Translations under genes and position numbers: made by a program
Assembly (NCBI GenBank): GCA_934045075.1
Contig: OW203738.1
Span: 8,726,868-8,790,867 of the forward strand
Origin: Yponomeuta sedellus
Taxonomy: Eukaryota > Arthropoda > Insecta > Lepidoptera > Yponomeutidae
Reading direction: 5' to 3'
Length of the DNA: 64,000 bases
Notes under the pieces: model-generated
What the model was told of the DNA's origin: nothing
Database searches by the model: none
The model's input: only the letters and a program-made list of their open reading frames with translations
Shown here: positions 1 to 10,640 of the stretch, piece after piece
Numbering within the stretch: the stretch's first letter is position 1
Layout of the letters: each line of letters starts with the position of its first letter

Positions 1-360
1 AAAAGTTATCTCTCGGCCTCCACTAGGGTATAGAGGGCCTAAAAGTAGTAATTAATAGATATAGTTGATTTGATGACTAGGTAATACCGTCGGTATTACT
101 TTAAACTTAACTGGGTAGTTCAGGTGGCTTTCCATGGCTAAACGCTTATCGGGCGCAATTTCTATTGTTTATCTGATTGTAGCAGTTTTGATAACTTTAA
201 CACGGCTGTTGAAAAGATGAATTGTTAAAAAGAGTTAAAAACGTCTACCCAACTTAACTAAATCACAGGTAAAAACTTCTGTAGTAAATAATAATTAAAA
301 GACCGTTAGCACTTATGTGACTCTTCCTGCCTAAAGAAAATGGAATAGAAGGAACCTCAC

Positions 361-608
361 CTGGAGTTGACTTGCTCGAACATGCCAGTGGAGCGAATGA
401 AGTAAGGGCAGATGAGTGAGGTATACACGTTCAGGGCACCCTTGACCTCCAGCTCTAACCGCAGCGCCTCGTCGAAGCCGCAAGCCGCTGCTTTGGAGGA
501 GCAGTAGTCGACCAGTTTAGCCACACCCACGTGGCCGGCCATAGACGCGATGGTCACGATATGGCCCTCATTGTGCTCCAACATAGAAGGAAGGAACGCT
601 TTCACAGT
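361..608 (-). CDS. SDR16C / epidermal retinol dehydrogenase 2-like, coding exon 4 (catalytic exon)
   Basis: Fourth visible coding exon of a minus-strand short-chain dehydrogenase/reductase. An acceptor (TTCCAG) precedes it and it ends with AG followed by a GTGAGG donor, so it holds 82 codons plus two bases. It encodes TVKAFLPSML, then IVTIASMAG, then DYCSSKAAACGFDEALRLEL. In numbering from the exon 1 methionine the catalytic residues are Ser203, Tyr216 and Lys220 (the YxxxK motif), and the exon closes with ICPYFIRSTGMFEQVNS. SDR16C enzymes interconvert retinol-type alcohols and aldehydes with NAD(P)(H) at ER or lipid-droplet membranes; the true insect substrate is not known from sequence. The reading frame upstream of the acceptor is intron read-through, not protein. 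The rest of the protein, roughly 50-70 residues by family length, lies left of the window. Confidence 0.94.
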
Positions 609-1099
609 CTGGAACGTGATGTGGTCGTATGAGTGATCATGAGTGGTAGAGACGACAACTAAAGGTTTGAACATATCGAACTGTAATGAAATTAAAGAAG
701 TAGTGATTTGCTAGTGGAGGTAGACAACCGTTACGAAGATTTAAAAACATATCCAGCGCGTAAATAAGCGTGCTAATAGTGGAGAAAGGCTTGCAATCAA
801 AGGCATAATGTCTGTAACATTGAGACTAAATACGCGCTCCTGTCCTGTCCACTGTCCTATCTTTATATATCTGTCCAGGGTCCGAATATATTAACCCTGC
901 GGGGTCCGCAGGCTGTCCCCGCATCTGAGCAAGAGCCTGTGCTGAGGTAATTCCCTCAGCTTGTGAGGTTATCCATCCCTAACACAAGCTTTGGCTCAGG
1001 GTTATTGTATTTATTTATTTCAGGCAATGTTCGGTATAATAAACAGTAAGGCAGTAAGTAAGGCCCTTTGAGCCAGAGTATTGTAAGACAGTGGCCGTC

Positions 1100-1214
1100 T
1101 TACAATCCTCCACCAATCCGGACTTGGCCCCCGTGGTGGAGTATGGCATAACGTTCCTGCGATGCAGGAAGACACCCGTACCCCAAGCAGTGGGGAGATA
1201 CAGGAGTTGTTATC
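1100..1214 (+). repeat. SINE-A copy 1 (5' truncated)
   Basis: Starts in TCTTACAATCCTCCACC and runs through the GTGGTGGAGTATGG block and the TTCCTGCGATGCAGGAA hairpin to a degenerate CAGTGGGGAGATAC tail ending GTTATCGATATC. Only the 3' third of the family is present. Confidence 0.8.
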
Positions 1215-1287
1215 GATATCAAATGCCCATAAAGGTGACTTAATGCTATGTTATATGTAAAAATTAAAATTACATTAATCATTAATA

Positions 1288-1552
1288 AGTCCCAGCTATT
1301 GGAGTTCGTGGATTCGGATCCCGGCATGTACCAATGACTTTGTTTTCTAAGTTATGTACATGTGTGAAGTAACAGTAGCAGTACTACTCGCTAACGGCGA
1401 AGGAAAACATCGAGAGGAAATTTGAGCATATGAGGTATTCAAATACCTCAACGCTTGAAATTGCCAATCCCACGTGGGCACGCGTAGTAATTAAGGCCAT
1501 TCTTTCTCTCTGAGAGAAGGCCTGTGCCCTGCCGTGGGACGTTTATAGGACG
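1288..1552 (+). repeat. SINE-E copy, sharing its head and body with SINE-B
   Basis: A degenerate box B (GATTCGGATCCC) is followed by GCATGTACCAATGACTTTG and a GAAGGAAAACATCG block as in SINE-B. The 3' half differs: CACGCGTAGTAATTAAGGCC, CTCTCTGAGAGAAGGCCTG and TGCCCTGCCGTGGGACG, the lepidopteran LINE/SINE tail type. Confidence 0.8.
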
Positions 1553-1650
1553 CAAACCCATCAACACCCAGTTTCGATGTATGGGGCTGTCCATCACACC
1601 TGCCAATACCCCCAGTAGGCCGCAGGCACTACTCCTCACACTGCACATTT

Positions 1651-1784
1651 AAGAGCGCTGGCACGGATAGCCAGAGGTCGCGGCCTCTGGCTATCCGTGC
1701 CAGCGCTCTTTCCAACTGAGCTAATGGGCGACTCACCGCCATCAGTCAAATTTCGAACCTCTTTACACTATTCTCTGTATTACG
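1651..1784 (-). repeat. tRNA-like element with 27-bp snap-back hairpin
   Basis: Positions 1651-1677 and 1684-1710 are perfect inverted complements (27 bp, 6-base loop TCGCGG). The right arm continues into GCTCAGTTGG/GAGTCGCCC and TCTGTATTACGTACAG sequence (complement), the same module as at 55.1 kb. The T-arm of the tRNA-like part is missing and is replaced by the fold-back. Confidence 0.85.
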
Positions 1785-1965
1785 TACAGGCAGCGACATC
1801 TGACTGAAGTAATTTGCATCACTTGCAGCCCCGAGTACCTACTTTGCAGTTAGGTTTTACATCGGAATGATATGGATGATGTGGATGTCGTTGCATTGTT
1901 GTGTCATGGGCCACGATTCATCATCTATGATGACTGCGAAAATTATAGTTTTGAAGATGGCTTAC

Positions 1966-2076
1966 CCAGAAATGCGCTAGGACGTTGACGTCAAAGGTCC
2001 TTTGGATGAGGTGGTCCGGTGTATCCATCAGGTATTGTCCCGACACGACACCTGCATTGTTGATCAGCAGAGTCAC
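1966..2076 (-). CDS. SDR16C / epidermal retinol dehydrogenase 2-like, coding exon 3
   Basis: A 111-base phase-0 exon bounded by a TATAG acceptor and a GTAAGC donor. It encodes 37 residues beginning VTLLINNAGVVSGQY and ending FDVNVLAHFW. NNAG is the SDR motif that stabilises the central beta sheet, and Asn175 in FDVNV is the catalytic Asn of classical SDRs. It joins in frame to exon 2 (EEVGR/VTLL) and exon 4 (AHFW/TVKAF), giving the continuous order expected for SDR16C enzymes. The exon is too short to stand out as an open reading frame; it was found by reading the minus strand between the neighbouring exons. Confidence 0.93.
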
Positions 2077-3075
2077 CTATAAAACATCGAGGAATATTTT
2101 AAGTTGGTCTGGGATATAGCAAAACATGGCTAATATATTTTAATAAATTTCGATAAATTTCTGTGGTGCCACACGACAGAAATCAATCGAAATGCATTAC
2201 AATTTAACTCTGGCATATTATATAACCACTTCCATGACCTCAACAACCTCTTTATCTGGTCCCAAACTACCTTGTGATATGGTATTTTATCGTCTATTAA
2301 TTGTGTAACAAAAATCTTCGACGTACATAGTACAGATTTAGTTTTTTAAAAGAATAAAAATAATGAATTTGTCTTGATTGTTTGTATTTGGTTTGTAAAT
2401 AAAGAGCGTGACCATTTGTATTGTGGTCTCTAACTTCGTGTGTCCGTCGTCCCGGCCCGTTGTAGGTGGCGTGAGCACATTTTGTCCACTACGGACACTT
2501 TTATGTAATGCCTTTACGGAGTTACGTAAGGATTTCCTTTTTAACCTAGGTTCTCTGGACTGAAATCCTACATAGTCAAACCTACATATTTTGTCAATTG
2601 GGAAAAGTCAAAACGTTTTTTTTTATAATTGTGCCCAATACGTAATATGAGGGCAAAACATCTGCACTATCGTATGACTGACACGTTACCACGATCGCTA
2701 TTGGGAACGCCACGCTATTATCGTTTTGTGTTATGTACCTATGCCATCATCACAAGACAAATCTAGCGATCGTGATACGCGTCACTGATCAATCAATGAA
2801 TCAATGTCAATTTATGATCTTATTTGCAATAAAACACAATTCTTCTAAAACACTCTCCAGATGCATTTTATTTAATCTGTGGTCACGATTTTCACTTAAC
2901 CAGAGACTATTTAAACTGCCTCTGAGGATTTTTTTGAGGAGTAATCGTGTTTTGTTAAATAAGGAGGAGATCGATAACAAACACTGTGACATGAGATTGT
3001 TATATATTAGATATTTTTTGTATTTAATATATTTTATGGTAAGTTTAATTATTTTATATCTACTTATACAAATAT

Positions 3076-3478
3076 TGTGGTAGCTGTGGTAGCTCAGTGG
3101 GTAGAACCATGGACTGGCAAGCGAGAGCCCCAGGTTCGATCCCGAGAGCGGGCATGTACCAATGACTTTGTTTATTTTCAAAGTTACGTACATTTGCGAA
3201 TTTGTAGACGCAATACCACACGCTAACGGTGAAGGAAAACATCGTGAGGAAACCCGCGGCTTGGTTGGCTCCGCACGTATTGACTAGTCTTTCCTGTGGG
3301 CTAGGCTGACTAAGCTGTCAGGATGGTATAGGTGCTGGGCAAGCCTACACCATCGATAAAAAAAAAACATGTCCCAGGCACTACAGCGTCGGAGTGGTCC
3401 CGTCACTCATCTAGTGTGAGTGAGGGTACCACTGGACGCTGTATGAATCATCTCATTAAGTAGATGCATAAAGGCCAA
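3076..3478 (+). repeat. SINE-B copy 1, tRNA-headed, complete with 11-bp target-site duplication
   Basis: Direct repeats TATACAAATAT at 3065-3075 and 3479-3489 bound the insertion. The head has a pol III box A-like stretch (TAGCTCAGTGGGTAGAACC) and a box B (GGTTCGATCCC), so it derives from a tRNA-like promoter. The body includes GCATGTACCAATGACTTTG and GAAGGAAAACATCGTGAGGA. The first nine bases TGTGGTAGC are duplicated at the 5' end. Confidence 0.9.
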
Positions 3479-3595
3479 TATACAAATATATCAATAGTAC
3501 TCGTATTTAATACTATTTTGAATATTATTTGCAAGTTTTTGTACATATCCTACCAATATATTTAATGTGCACCTACGTTATCTTTCCTAATGTTG

Positions 3596-3656
3596 TCTGG
3601 AAGATCGCTTTTAGCGATAACTCCGCCAATTGTATAGGGAAAAACTGAGATATGTA
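3596..3656 (+). repeat. LINE 3'-UTR-like scrap (TTAGCGATAA...CCGCC)
   Basis: CTGGAAGATCGCTTTTAGCG and ATAACTCCGCCAATTGTA resemble longer copies at 4.7 and 43.8 kb that end in CAATAAAGAATATT. Confidence 0.5.
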
Positions 3657-3685
3657 AGGCTTTTTATCTATTATAATTTTTCTAT

Positions 3686-3842
3686 GGGCTGAGTTTCATA
3701 AAACTGCAATTCGTAGTTTATTATGACAATTCGAGGTACATTGCGTAGCAGAGACTACTAGTTCATCTGTGGGTTAATCGACTTAGTAATGTACATCGAA
3801 TTGTATAGTAAACCATGAATTGTAGTTTTATGAAACAGACCC
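3686..3842. repeat. Foldback MITE family F, copy 1
   Basis: GTTTCATAAAACTGCAATTC and its near complement GAATTGTAGTTTTATGAAAC form the arms. GGGC/GACCC edges are present. It is 157 bp. Confidence 0.75.
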
Positions 3843-4281
3843 TTGCATGGAAAGTACGACAACGCTAGTAACGCATTTTAAATGTCAAAAGTCGCGACAT
3901 TCCAGTTCACTAATTGTCAAATCCTGTCATTTTACCGTCCCAAAAGCGTGACTCGTACTAGGTACTCTGGCATGTGCGTACATACAACGAAAAGTTCTAA
4001 TCTAATCTATATTATATTCTGTGTTGAACACGATAGGCACCGATCTTCGTCAATTTATGATGGGAAAGATAGGCCATGATTAATATATGTTAGGAGAAGA
4101 TGGAATTCGTGTCTCAAAAACGTAAGGGAATGGAGGGATGTAACTAGAGTCTAAGATCAGTTTTGCTTGGCAAGAAATAAAGAAAAATATGCGGAGCTGA
4201 CGGCCAACCTCCATTAGTGGAGAGGCACAGGTAGAAGAAGAAGAAGAATTTAATCTCACTGAGATGCAGAAGCAGGAAGAC

Positions 4282-4354
4282 GGATGCCTAACCTTCCTAC
4301 GATGCAGGAAGATACTCGTGCCCCAGCAGTGGGGACATAAAAAGGTTGATATCG
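4282..4354 (+). repeat. SINE-A copy 2 (3' tail), beside an SDR exon
   Basis: CCTAACCTTCCTACGATGCAGG through CCCCAGCAGTGGGG to GGTTGATATCGTATC. It lies in the intron about 12 bases from the exon 2 donor of the SDR gene. Confidence 0.8.
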
Positions 4355-4366
4355 TATCGTACTCAC

Positions 4367-4491
4367 CCTGCCAACCTCTTCGTGGACCTTCTTGGCGACG
4401 CGGTAGATGTCGTCGCGGCTGGCCAGGTCCACAATATATCCGCAGCAGTCGCCGCCGATGCCCTTGACCAGCTTCACCGTGTCTTCCAGTC
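4367..4491 (-). CDS. SDR16C / epidermal retinol dehydrogenase 2-like, coding exon 2
   Basis: A 125-base exon with acceptor TTCACAG and donor GTGAGT. It supplies two bases that complete a split glycine codon with exon 1, then 41 codons: LEDTVKLVKGIGGDCCGYIV, then DLASRDDIYRVAKKVHEEVGR. This is the beta3-alpha4 part of the Rossmann fold. The aspartate in IVDLASRDD is the position that usually contacts adenine in SDRs. Only about 12 bases of intron separate the donor from a SINE-A tail at 4282-4354. Confidence 0.93.
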
Positions 4492-4697
4492 CTGTGAAGA
4501 AGATACGGAGACATTAGAGTGATGAAGGGTCACTTTATACCGGACACAGAATTGGTTGTAAAGACAATAACACTTATTTAAGATATAATTTTCATGGACA
4601 CAGCTTAATCGAACAAAGTTAAACACATAATATCCTATAAGCAGCTATATACCCTTACTATGTGTCTCTTGTTCGGAAACCTTTCAAGGCAAAAATT

Positions 4698-4805
4698 GCC
4701 TGGAAGAAATTACTGTTAGCTATAAGGCCGCCCATTGTACTTTTTCATTGCATTTTTTATTTACGTGATTTGTTTCTTGTTTGCAATAAAGAATATTTTT
4801 CTAGA
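4698..4805 (+). repeat. LINE 3'-UTR-like repeat ending in a polyadenylation-type signal
   Basis: CTGGAAGAAATTACTGTTAG, ATAAGGCCGCCCATTGTACT and CAATAAAGAATATTTTT. It matches 43764-43868. Confidence 0.6.
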
Positions 4806-4850
4806 ATAAACTTATCTAAATGTAAACATGTCACTGCATGGCATAGGTTT

Positions 4851-4902
4851 CTCTCAGAGAGAGAGAGAGAGAGAGGGAAAGAGAGAGAAAAAGAAAGAAA
4901 GT
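4851..4902. repeat. GA-rich simple repeat
   Basis: CTCTCAGAGAGAGAGAGAGA continues into AAAGAAAGAAAG. The start forms a small hairpin. Confidence 0.95.
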
Positions 4903-5263
4903 ATACGGCTTTATCACCATGCGTGCGCGCATGCTCACCGTAGATAGGCGATTTCAAGGCGCTAAGGCTAAGCTAAGGTATCAAGGAAGATTCGATGTTC
5001 TTTGTATAGCCAATGAACTCTTTTTACCGAATCCCTAGCCTATCTCGGGATCGACTGACACCTATAAAAATATAACGATTTCCTTTAAAATAACTCAAAC
5101 TTGACTAGACGACCAACTGCCAGCAAAAATTTATAACTATTCGAGATATAATGACGGATTCTTGAAACACGAAGTGTTCAATAAGTACTGAGAATGAGGT
5201 ATAAACTCCTTGGGTAGAGAAAAAGAAAATACTGGTAGGCATAGCCCGGTTATTCGTCGATTC

Positions 5264-5650
5264 GATTTCAAATCTGTATGTCCCCACTGCTGGGGCACGG
5301 GTCTCTTCCTGCATTGCAGGAAGGTTAGGCCATACTCCACCACGGGGGCCAAGTCCGGGTTGGTGAAGGTTTGTAAGACAGTGGCGAGCCTTACTATCAG
5401 AAGTTATCAAGCCGCCCATAAGGCCTCTGACATGGCTTAACGACTGCCATTACATGACAGCCGGCATCCACGGCTTAACGTGCCTTGCGAAGCACGGAAG
5501 CGCTCGGGAAAATGCCACTAGCGGTAATAACGGGACGGTCACCCATCCAGCATCTGACCGCGCCTATAACCTCGAGTGACTGATTCCAATCACTCGGTTC
5601 GACTAGGCCACGAGCGCTTCGTTCGACTACGCCACAAGCGCTTCCTAGCT
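5264..5650 (-). repeat. SINE-A copy 3 (near full length, about 385 bp)
   Basis: On the plus strand it reads from the tail complement (TATGTCCCCACTGCTGGGGC) through CCACCACGGGGGCCAAG, GTTATCAAGCCGCCC, GCTTAACGACTGCC, CTTGCGAAGCACGGAAGC and GATTCCAATCACTCGGTTCG to GAGCGCTTC. The 5' end carries a small duplication of the GGCCACGAGCGCTTC module. With the 24.7 kb copy it defines the full-length family. Confidence 0.85.
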
Positions 5651-6732
5651 ATTCTGCTTATTTTATTATGTAAACCTATTTGTCGACATAATAAAATAAA
5701 AAAGTTTAATTCTCTTTCGTTTTTTCAATCATAAGTGGGGGCTCGCCTTCTAGTTTCTGCTATAAAAGTGAACATCGAAAGTTAATGAAATTAGCGACTA
5801 ATTAATCTTGCCTAACCTAGTACTTAAATCGTAAGACAATAATAAAATAGTGGAAAGAATCGTTCATTGTATTCGCCTGCCAAGTGCGGCCAAACGAGAA
5901 GCGCGGAGAAAGTTGATGAATTGAATTAAGACCTGCCCGTACCGGTTTTGTAACGAAAAAATGTGCATATTTTCATTTACATCTAAGCCACGGTTAGGGA
6001 TACTACGATGATATGATACAGAAGGTTAGTTTGTAACGGTGCAAACCTCTTTACACCATTTTTTTATATTTCTTTAATTCAATCTATTATTTTCAGAATT
6101 TAAAATTACGTCACCCATTTTTGAGATTTTCCTCATTTTTATTGAAGTCTTTCCAGTTTTATTATTTATAAGTCCACTACGGCACTGAGCATGTTTGGTA
6201 GAGTAACAAAAGAGGAAGTCACGTGTTAACTTTACGTCAACTTCTACGGTGACGGTGAAGATAGTAAATATAAGCACAGAGGTAAGTAATCTGTCTATCT
6301 TCACGAATCAATAAATGTATGTATAGGATTACCCATTGAAGCGAACATATGTACTTACATTATTTTCCGTACATGCCATCGCATGTAGTATTCACAATAA
6401 CCACAGAGCTCATAATATGAGATGATCAATATCCAAAAAAATATGTTGCTCGTAGGTGGTGGATGCCTAATTCGTTGGACTTGTTGGCCCTGTTGTAGGG
6501 CTGCGCTCGCAGAAACCACCATGAATTAAGTCTATCTCCAACTCTCCATCATACTCTAACTTAACTCATGAACTTATGTTCCAATCACATGCCATCTTAT
6601 CGCGTTGTCATAAAAAAGTAGCTCCAGGCTCAATAAAATTTTTGGTTTTGTCTTTATTTTAAATTTTGATCATGGATTCATGACAGTATAGACTTAAAAG
6701 GATTTCTGAAAACAGACCTTCTGTTTCATCGT

Positions 6733-7073
6733 ATTTTTTGTCTCGGCTATTAATTTGAAGCTTAACATTATAAGTGATTTTAGAAAATGGTTATTATGTT
6801 AGGTAGGTACGTGTGTGTTGCATAATCTCGGACAGAATATAATAATGATGAATTAAGTAGGATTTTACTATTTTTATTTTTAATGCACTAACCCGTGCTA
6901 AGGACAATTTTAGTAGGATTTACTGCATTTAATATTTTTTTTTGTCTCGGCTATTAATTTGAAGCTCAACATCATAAGTGATATTAGAAAATGGTTATTA
7001 TGTTAGGTAGGTACGTGTGTGTTGCATAATCTCGAACAGAACATAGTAATGATGAATTAAGTAGGATTTACTG
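6733..7073 (+). repeat. Direct duplication, period 204 bp
   Basis: TTTTTTGTCTCGGCTATTAA to GATGAATTAAGTAGGATT occurs at 6733-6869 and 6937-7073 with a few substitutions. About 65 bases of unrelated sequence lie between. Confidence 0.9.
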
Positions 7074-8087
7074 CATTAACCGCCGAGAGTAATTAACTTT
7101 TAAATGTTAACAATTGAGTGCTGGTTAGTAATCGGACGAACAAGAATAAATCTTAATAAATTGATGTTATGCCAAACTACGTAACATCCAACCTAGCAAA
7201 GGGCATGCCCGAAAACACAGTATTTTTTCAATAAAATTTGATTATTTAATTTCATTACTTACAAGTAATCTTAACAATGTAGGTAATTATTGACAAAATA
7301 ACGTTCAATATGGAACTAAATTCTTTAAAATGAACCAACGAAAGTAAGGTAAGATAAGAATATTCTATATTGTATACCGAAAAAATTGTTACAGAAACAA
7401 AAGATAAGATAGAACTGGCGGCCTTACTGTTAATAGCAATTTCTCCCAGGCAACCACAAATTGGACAATCACGTAAGTACGTAATCGTAACATCTGAGTA
7501 TACTTTGCAACTAAAATATAAAGATCGATGTGCTTCCGCTATCGGGATTACAACGAGTTTACAAGGGCGGGTTCCGTTGTATGTAAAATTGTAATCAAAA
7601 GAAAATAAAATTATTAATGCAGTTTTATTTTAAAAAAATCATGCTTTCGTCATGATTTTTCTAACCCTGATATCAATTAAACCGATCGATCTCTAAGCGT
7701 GTCAATGCCACGCGCGGGAAGCGCTTCCTAGCTTGCGATGCCGATGTATAACCGGTATTCTTTCAAGAATGTTTGTGTCATTTATGACAACAACGTTTGC
7801 CCTTTAGTTTGCCTATGTAAGAATAAGTTAGGCCTTTAGTTAACTTTGATTTAAGCATTTAACTATGAAGTAAAGTTTGAACGATGTCCTCCCATGTCAA
7901 TGATCTCCCAATATAAATGATGCTCAAGTGTTGTGTGTCTCCTTATATAGATTTTTACTTTGGATGATAACAGTGGAAATGTGAACAAATTTTCGGTACA
8001 CCGTTCACAGTCCCCCAGAATTGGTGAAGTATCAAGTACCACTCAGTTTTTAAGAAACACACTTGGAATATGTATAATGGTGGTTGG

Positions 8088-8131
8088 GTGAAAAATCATG
8101 CTCAAAGTCTTTGATTTTGAGCATGATTTCT
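8088..8131. repeat. 14-bp hairpin
   Basis: AAATCATGCTCAAA and TTTGAGCATGATTT around a short loop. A similar AAAAATCATG/CATGATTTTT stem lies near 7635-7662. Confidence 0.8.
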
Positions 8132-8329
8132 CTATTTAGAGACCACTACCAGGAATTTTCTTAATATCCAGAACAAAAATTATAATTGACGTTGTCATCG
8201 ATAAAATTTCCTCCATACAACATTAGGATGGACAGGACAGGACAGAAAAGAAGGAGATACGCGTACTATATAGGAAAATTATGTATGTGTTTATGCCACC
8301 AGTTTTGAACCAGTTTCATAAACATATCC

Positions 8330-8640
8330 ACAACCTACCTGAGGTGCCGCCCCGGTATGACAGTCGCGGGCGCATCGATATCGATCAAGTGGATCGATCC
8401 GAGCTAACTGTGCCAATGCCGACCCGGCGCGGGAAGTGTTTCCACGCGTTTCACAATACGAACGCACTCGCTCGACGCATAAGTTAATCACATACGCATG
8501 CAGTCCGATCGCAGATCTCACATCATTGTTGCAGTAGGAGGGGAGCCGCGTGGGCTGTGCCTTATACAGAATAGTCAATCTTGGACCACCCCAGCGCAAT
8601 TCAATGAGGTAGGCCATAGATTTTCAGAGCGAGGCGCTAC
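8330..8640. other. Moderately GC-rich intronic patch, no family recognised
   Basis: Words such as GACAGTCGCGGGCGCATCG and GACCCGGCGCGGGAAG stand out from AT-rich flanks. A short related word (CACGCGCGGGAAGCGCTTCC) occurs at 7709-7728. Open frames occur on both strands without any recognisable domain. Confidence 0.3.
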
Positions 8641-10265
8641 TGGTTACTGGTCACTTAGTTTAAGAAAATCTTCAATAAATGGTCAAGGCAACGTTCATAT
8701 TAATCATTGACGTGTTCGGCTATTCTCGCAGCACTCAGGTGTGAAATTCTCAATTCAGGCACCTTAAATCATATGCCTTGGTCAAAGTCAAATTTGGAGT
8801 GGTTTTCAGAACCCATAGTTTGGTATAAACTCAAATATCCATGTGACCTTCAGAGAATGGAAGAACTGCATCCTATCTTAGATAAACAACAAAATATCTT
8901 AGGAAACATTATATTTGGATTATAACTGTAACTTTGTACCATGAAAGAAGAATCTCTAGTTCCGCTTTACATTTTTATCCGATTCGCAAAAGCAGTGCAT
9001 GGTGTCGACAATTTACGCGGGCTATATGTGGTTGTACCCTTACTCTCAATCTCATTCAGCAAATCATAACAGTCTGATTCGGAATCAAGCGTTGCGTAAA
9101 GGACGGCCAGTCGGAATGCCGACAGCCTTGACTGTTTGCTACAATTTGGTTCTCGGTTAAATTTCATAATTATACAGACTGCATTTATTATTATTGTCCT
9201 GTCCACTACTTGTAGCTAATATCTAAACACAGAGTTTGTTCGATGTTTTGGTTACTCATGGATGAAGTAGTTTAGTGAAAACTTTTTATTTGGACGAATT
9301 GGAACACGAAAGATAAGTCTGTTGCTCTACTACATGATAGAAACTGGTGTTGTGATCATGATTGGATTATTTAATCTGTGTTTATTTAGATTTTGAAATA
9401 TCTTTATAGAGATTTGATTTGACGTTGAGTGGCAATATCTGAGCAACATTAAAACAATTAATTTGACTTATGATGTAACAAATTGTAAAGGAAAGTGTGC
9501 TTTTTCTGCCTCTATTTGCAACAGCAGTTACGGTATTATTCTCTATTATTATAGACCATAAAAAGTGACCACTAAAAAATATCTGTGATTTCTTTACTAA
9601 TAAAAAATTTACATTAGTTACTAACAAATATAAAAGTAATGGCTATCTCAAGAAAATTTAAAATAATAAATATAAATTTATAGTAATTTGATTTCATTTA
9701 TTGAGCCATTTGAACAACAGATATTACATAAGTATTACGTCACCAAGAGAAACTTACTAAATATTCTCACATAAAAGATAACTAGCCCACTTAAAAAGTT
9801 ACAAATTAGAATATTACAGTATCGTTTAATTTATGTACTCCTCATTTGTTTCGAATAACATTTGTCGAGGTGTATCTACGCGTAGCTACACTGTCAAAAG
9901 GTACAACTTTGTTCTAGACGTTGTAATAAGGCTTCTGTGTGAAAAAAAAAACCTTAATAAAAATATAACAAACATGTACTTAATCTAATTATCTTTCTTC
10001 AAATATTTTAATAATCATTAAAGATTTTTTCTTCTCTACATTTTGGGTGGTTCAAAAGGTAGTAAAATTGTTTTTTTTAGAAAAAAAACACTATTAAGTA
10101 ATTTGTCTATACAAACTACCTAATCTATTCTTCATCTATTTTAATAATAGTTTAAGATTTAACTCAAAACAACAACTGTTTTCTTATTTAAATCTATACT
10201 TAAAAGTAGGTAATAGTCAAGTAGTATGAATGGTGCCATTTTAAATTACTAAATACTTTTTTATG
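8641..10265. other. AT-rich intron, nothing recognised
   Basis: Short open frames only. No repeat shared with the rest of the window was noticed. Confidence 0.6.
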
Positions 10266-10358
10266 TAGCCTATAAACGTCCCACTGCAGGGCACAAGCCT
10301 TCTCTCAGAGCGAGAGTACGGGCTTAATTACCACGCGTGCCCAGAGCGGATTCTTGCT
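10266..10358 (-). repeat. SINE-E 3' fragment
   Basis: Contains the complement of the GTCCCACTGC..GGGCACAAGCC tail and of CGCGTGGTAATTAAGCCC. Only the last ~90 bases remain. Confidence 0.65.
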
Positions 10359-10399
10359 AATTACATAACAGAGGCTTTCAAACTACCCGCATTTCAGCG

Positions 10400-10640
10400 G
10401 GCGTATGAAAAAAATACACGAAGTTACAATAATGTCATAGTTACTGTCTGATAACGAGCACTGAGGGCTAAGATCCTCAGTAAAATGCTGAGTCAGCTGC
10501 CTTTTGCAGCAACAGAAACACACAGCGATAAAACTGCTGAAATTGTGTTAACAACTTTTTATTTTGATGTTTTTCGTTAAGTTTATTTCGTATTTGTCAA
10601 GTGTTGGTGTGTGTTCGTTTCTCTTTCTTTCTAAAACTTT
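10400..10640 (+). repeat. Interspersed repeat 'AAAATGCTGAGTCAGCTGCC', copy 1
   Basis: Shares GCTGAGTCAGCTGCCTTTTG, CAGCAACRGAAACACAC and TTATTTCGTATTTGT with 31.9-32.17 kb. GGCTAAGATCCTCAG-type stems are present. The class is unknown. Confidence 0.6.

Larger units (their letters stand above)
609..1965 (-). other. SDR intron between coding exons 3 and 4
   Basis: 1357-base intron. It holds a SINE-A piece (1100-1214), a SINE-E copy (1288-1552) and a tRNA-like snap-back (1651-1784). A 9-bp inverted repeat (TTGTAAGAC / GTCTTACAA, 1081-1105) sits at the left edge of the SINE-A piece. No other coding segment is seen. Confidence 0.85.
2077..4366 (-). other. SDR intron between coding exons 2 and 3
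   Basis: 2290-base AT-rich intron. It contains a complete tRNA-headed SINE-B copy (3076-3478), a LINE 3'-tail scrap near 3596-3656, a foldback MITE (3686-3842) and a SINE-A tail (4282-4354). The long AT-rich open frames around 2733-3193 read through intron and SINE and show no protein-family signal. Confidence 0.85.

Noticed and set aside
2733..3193. 116- and 128-codon overlapping frames
   Set aside because: AT-rich intron plus SINE-B; Leu/Ile/Tyr-rich translation without a family signal.
4080..4514. A 144-codon frame across 4080-4514 on the minus strand
   Set aside because: It is a shifted reading of SDR exon 2 and the adjoining SINE; the frame given for exon 2 joins properly to its neighbours.
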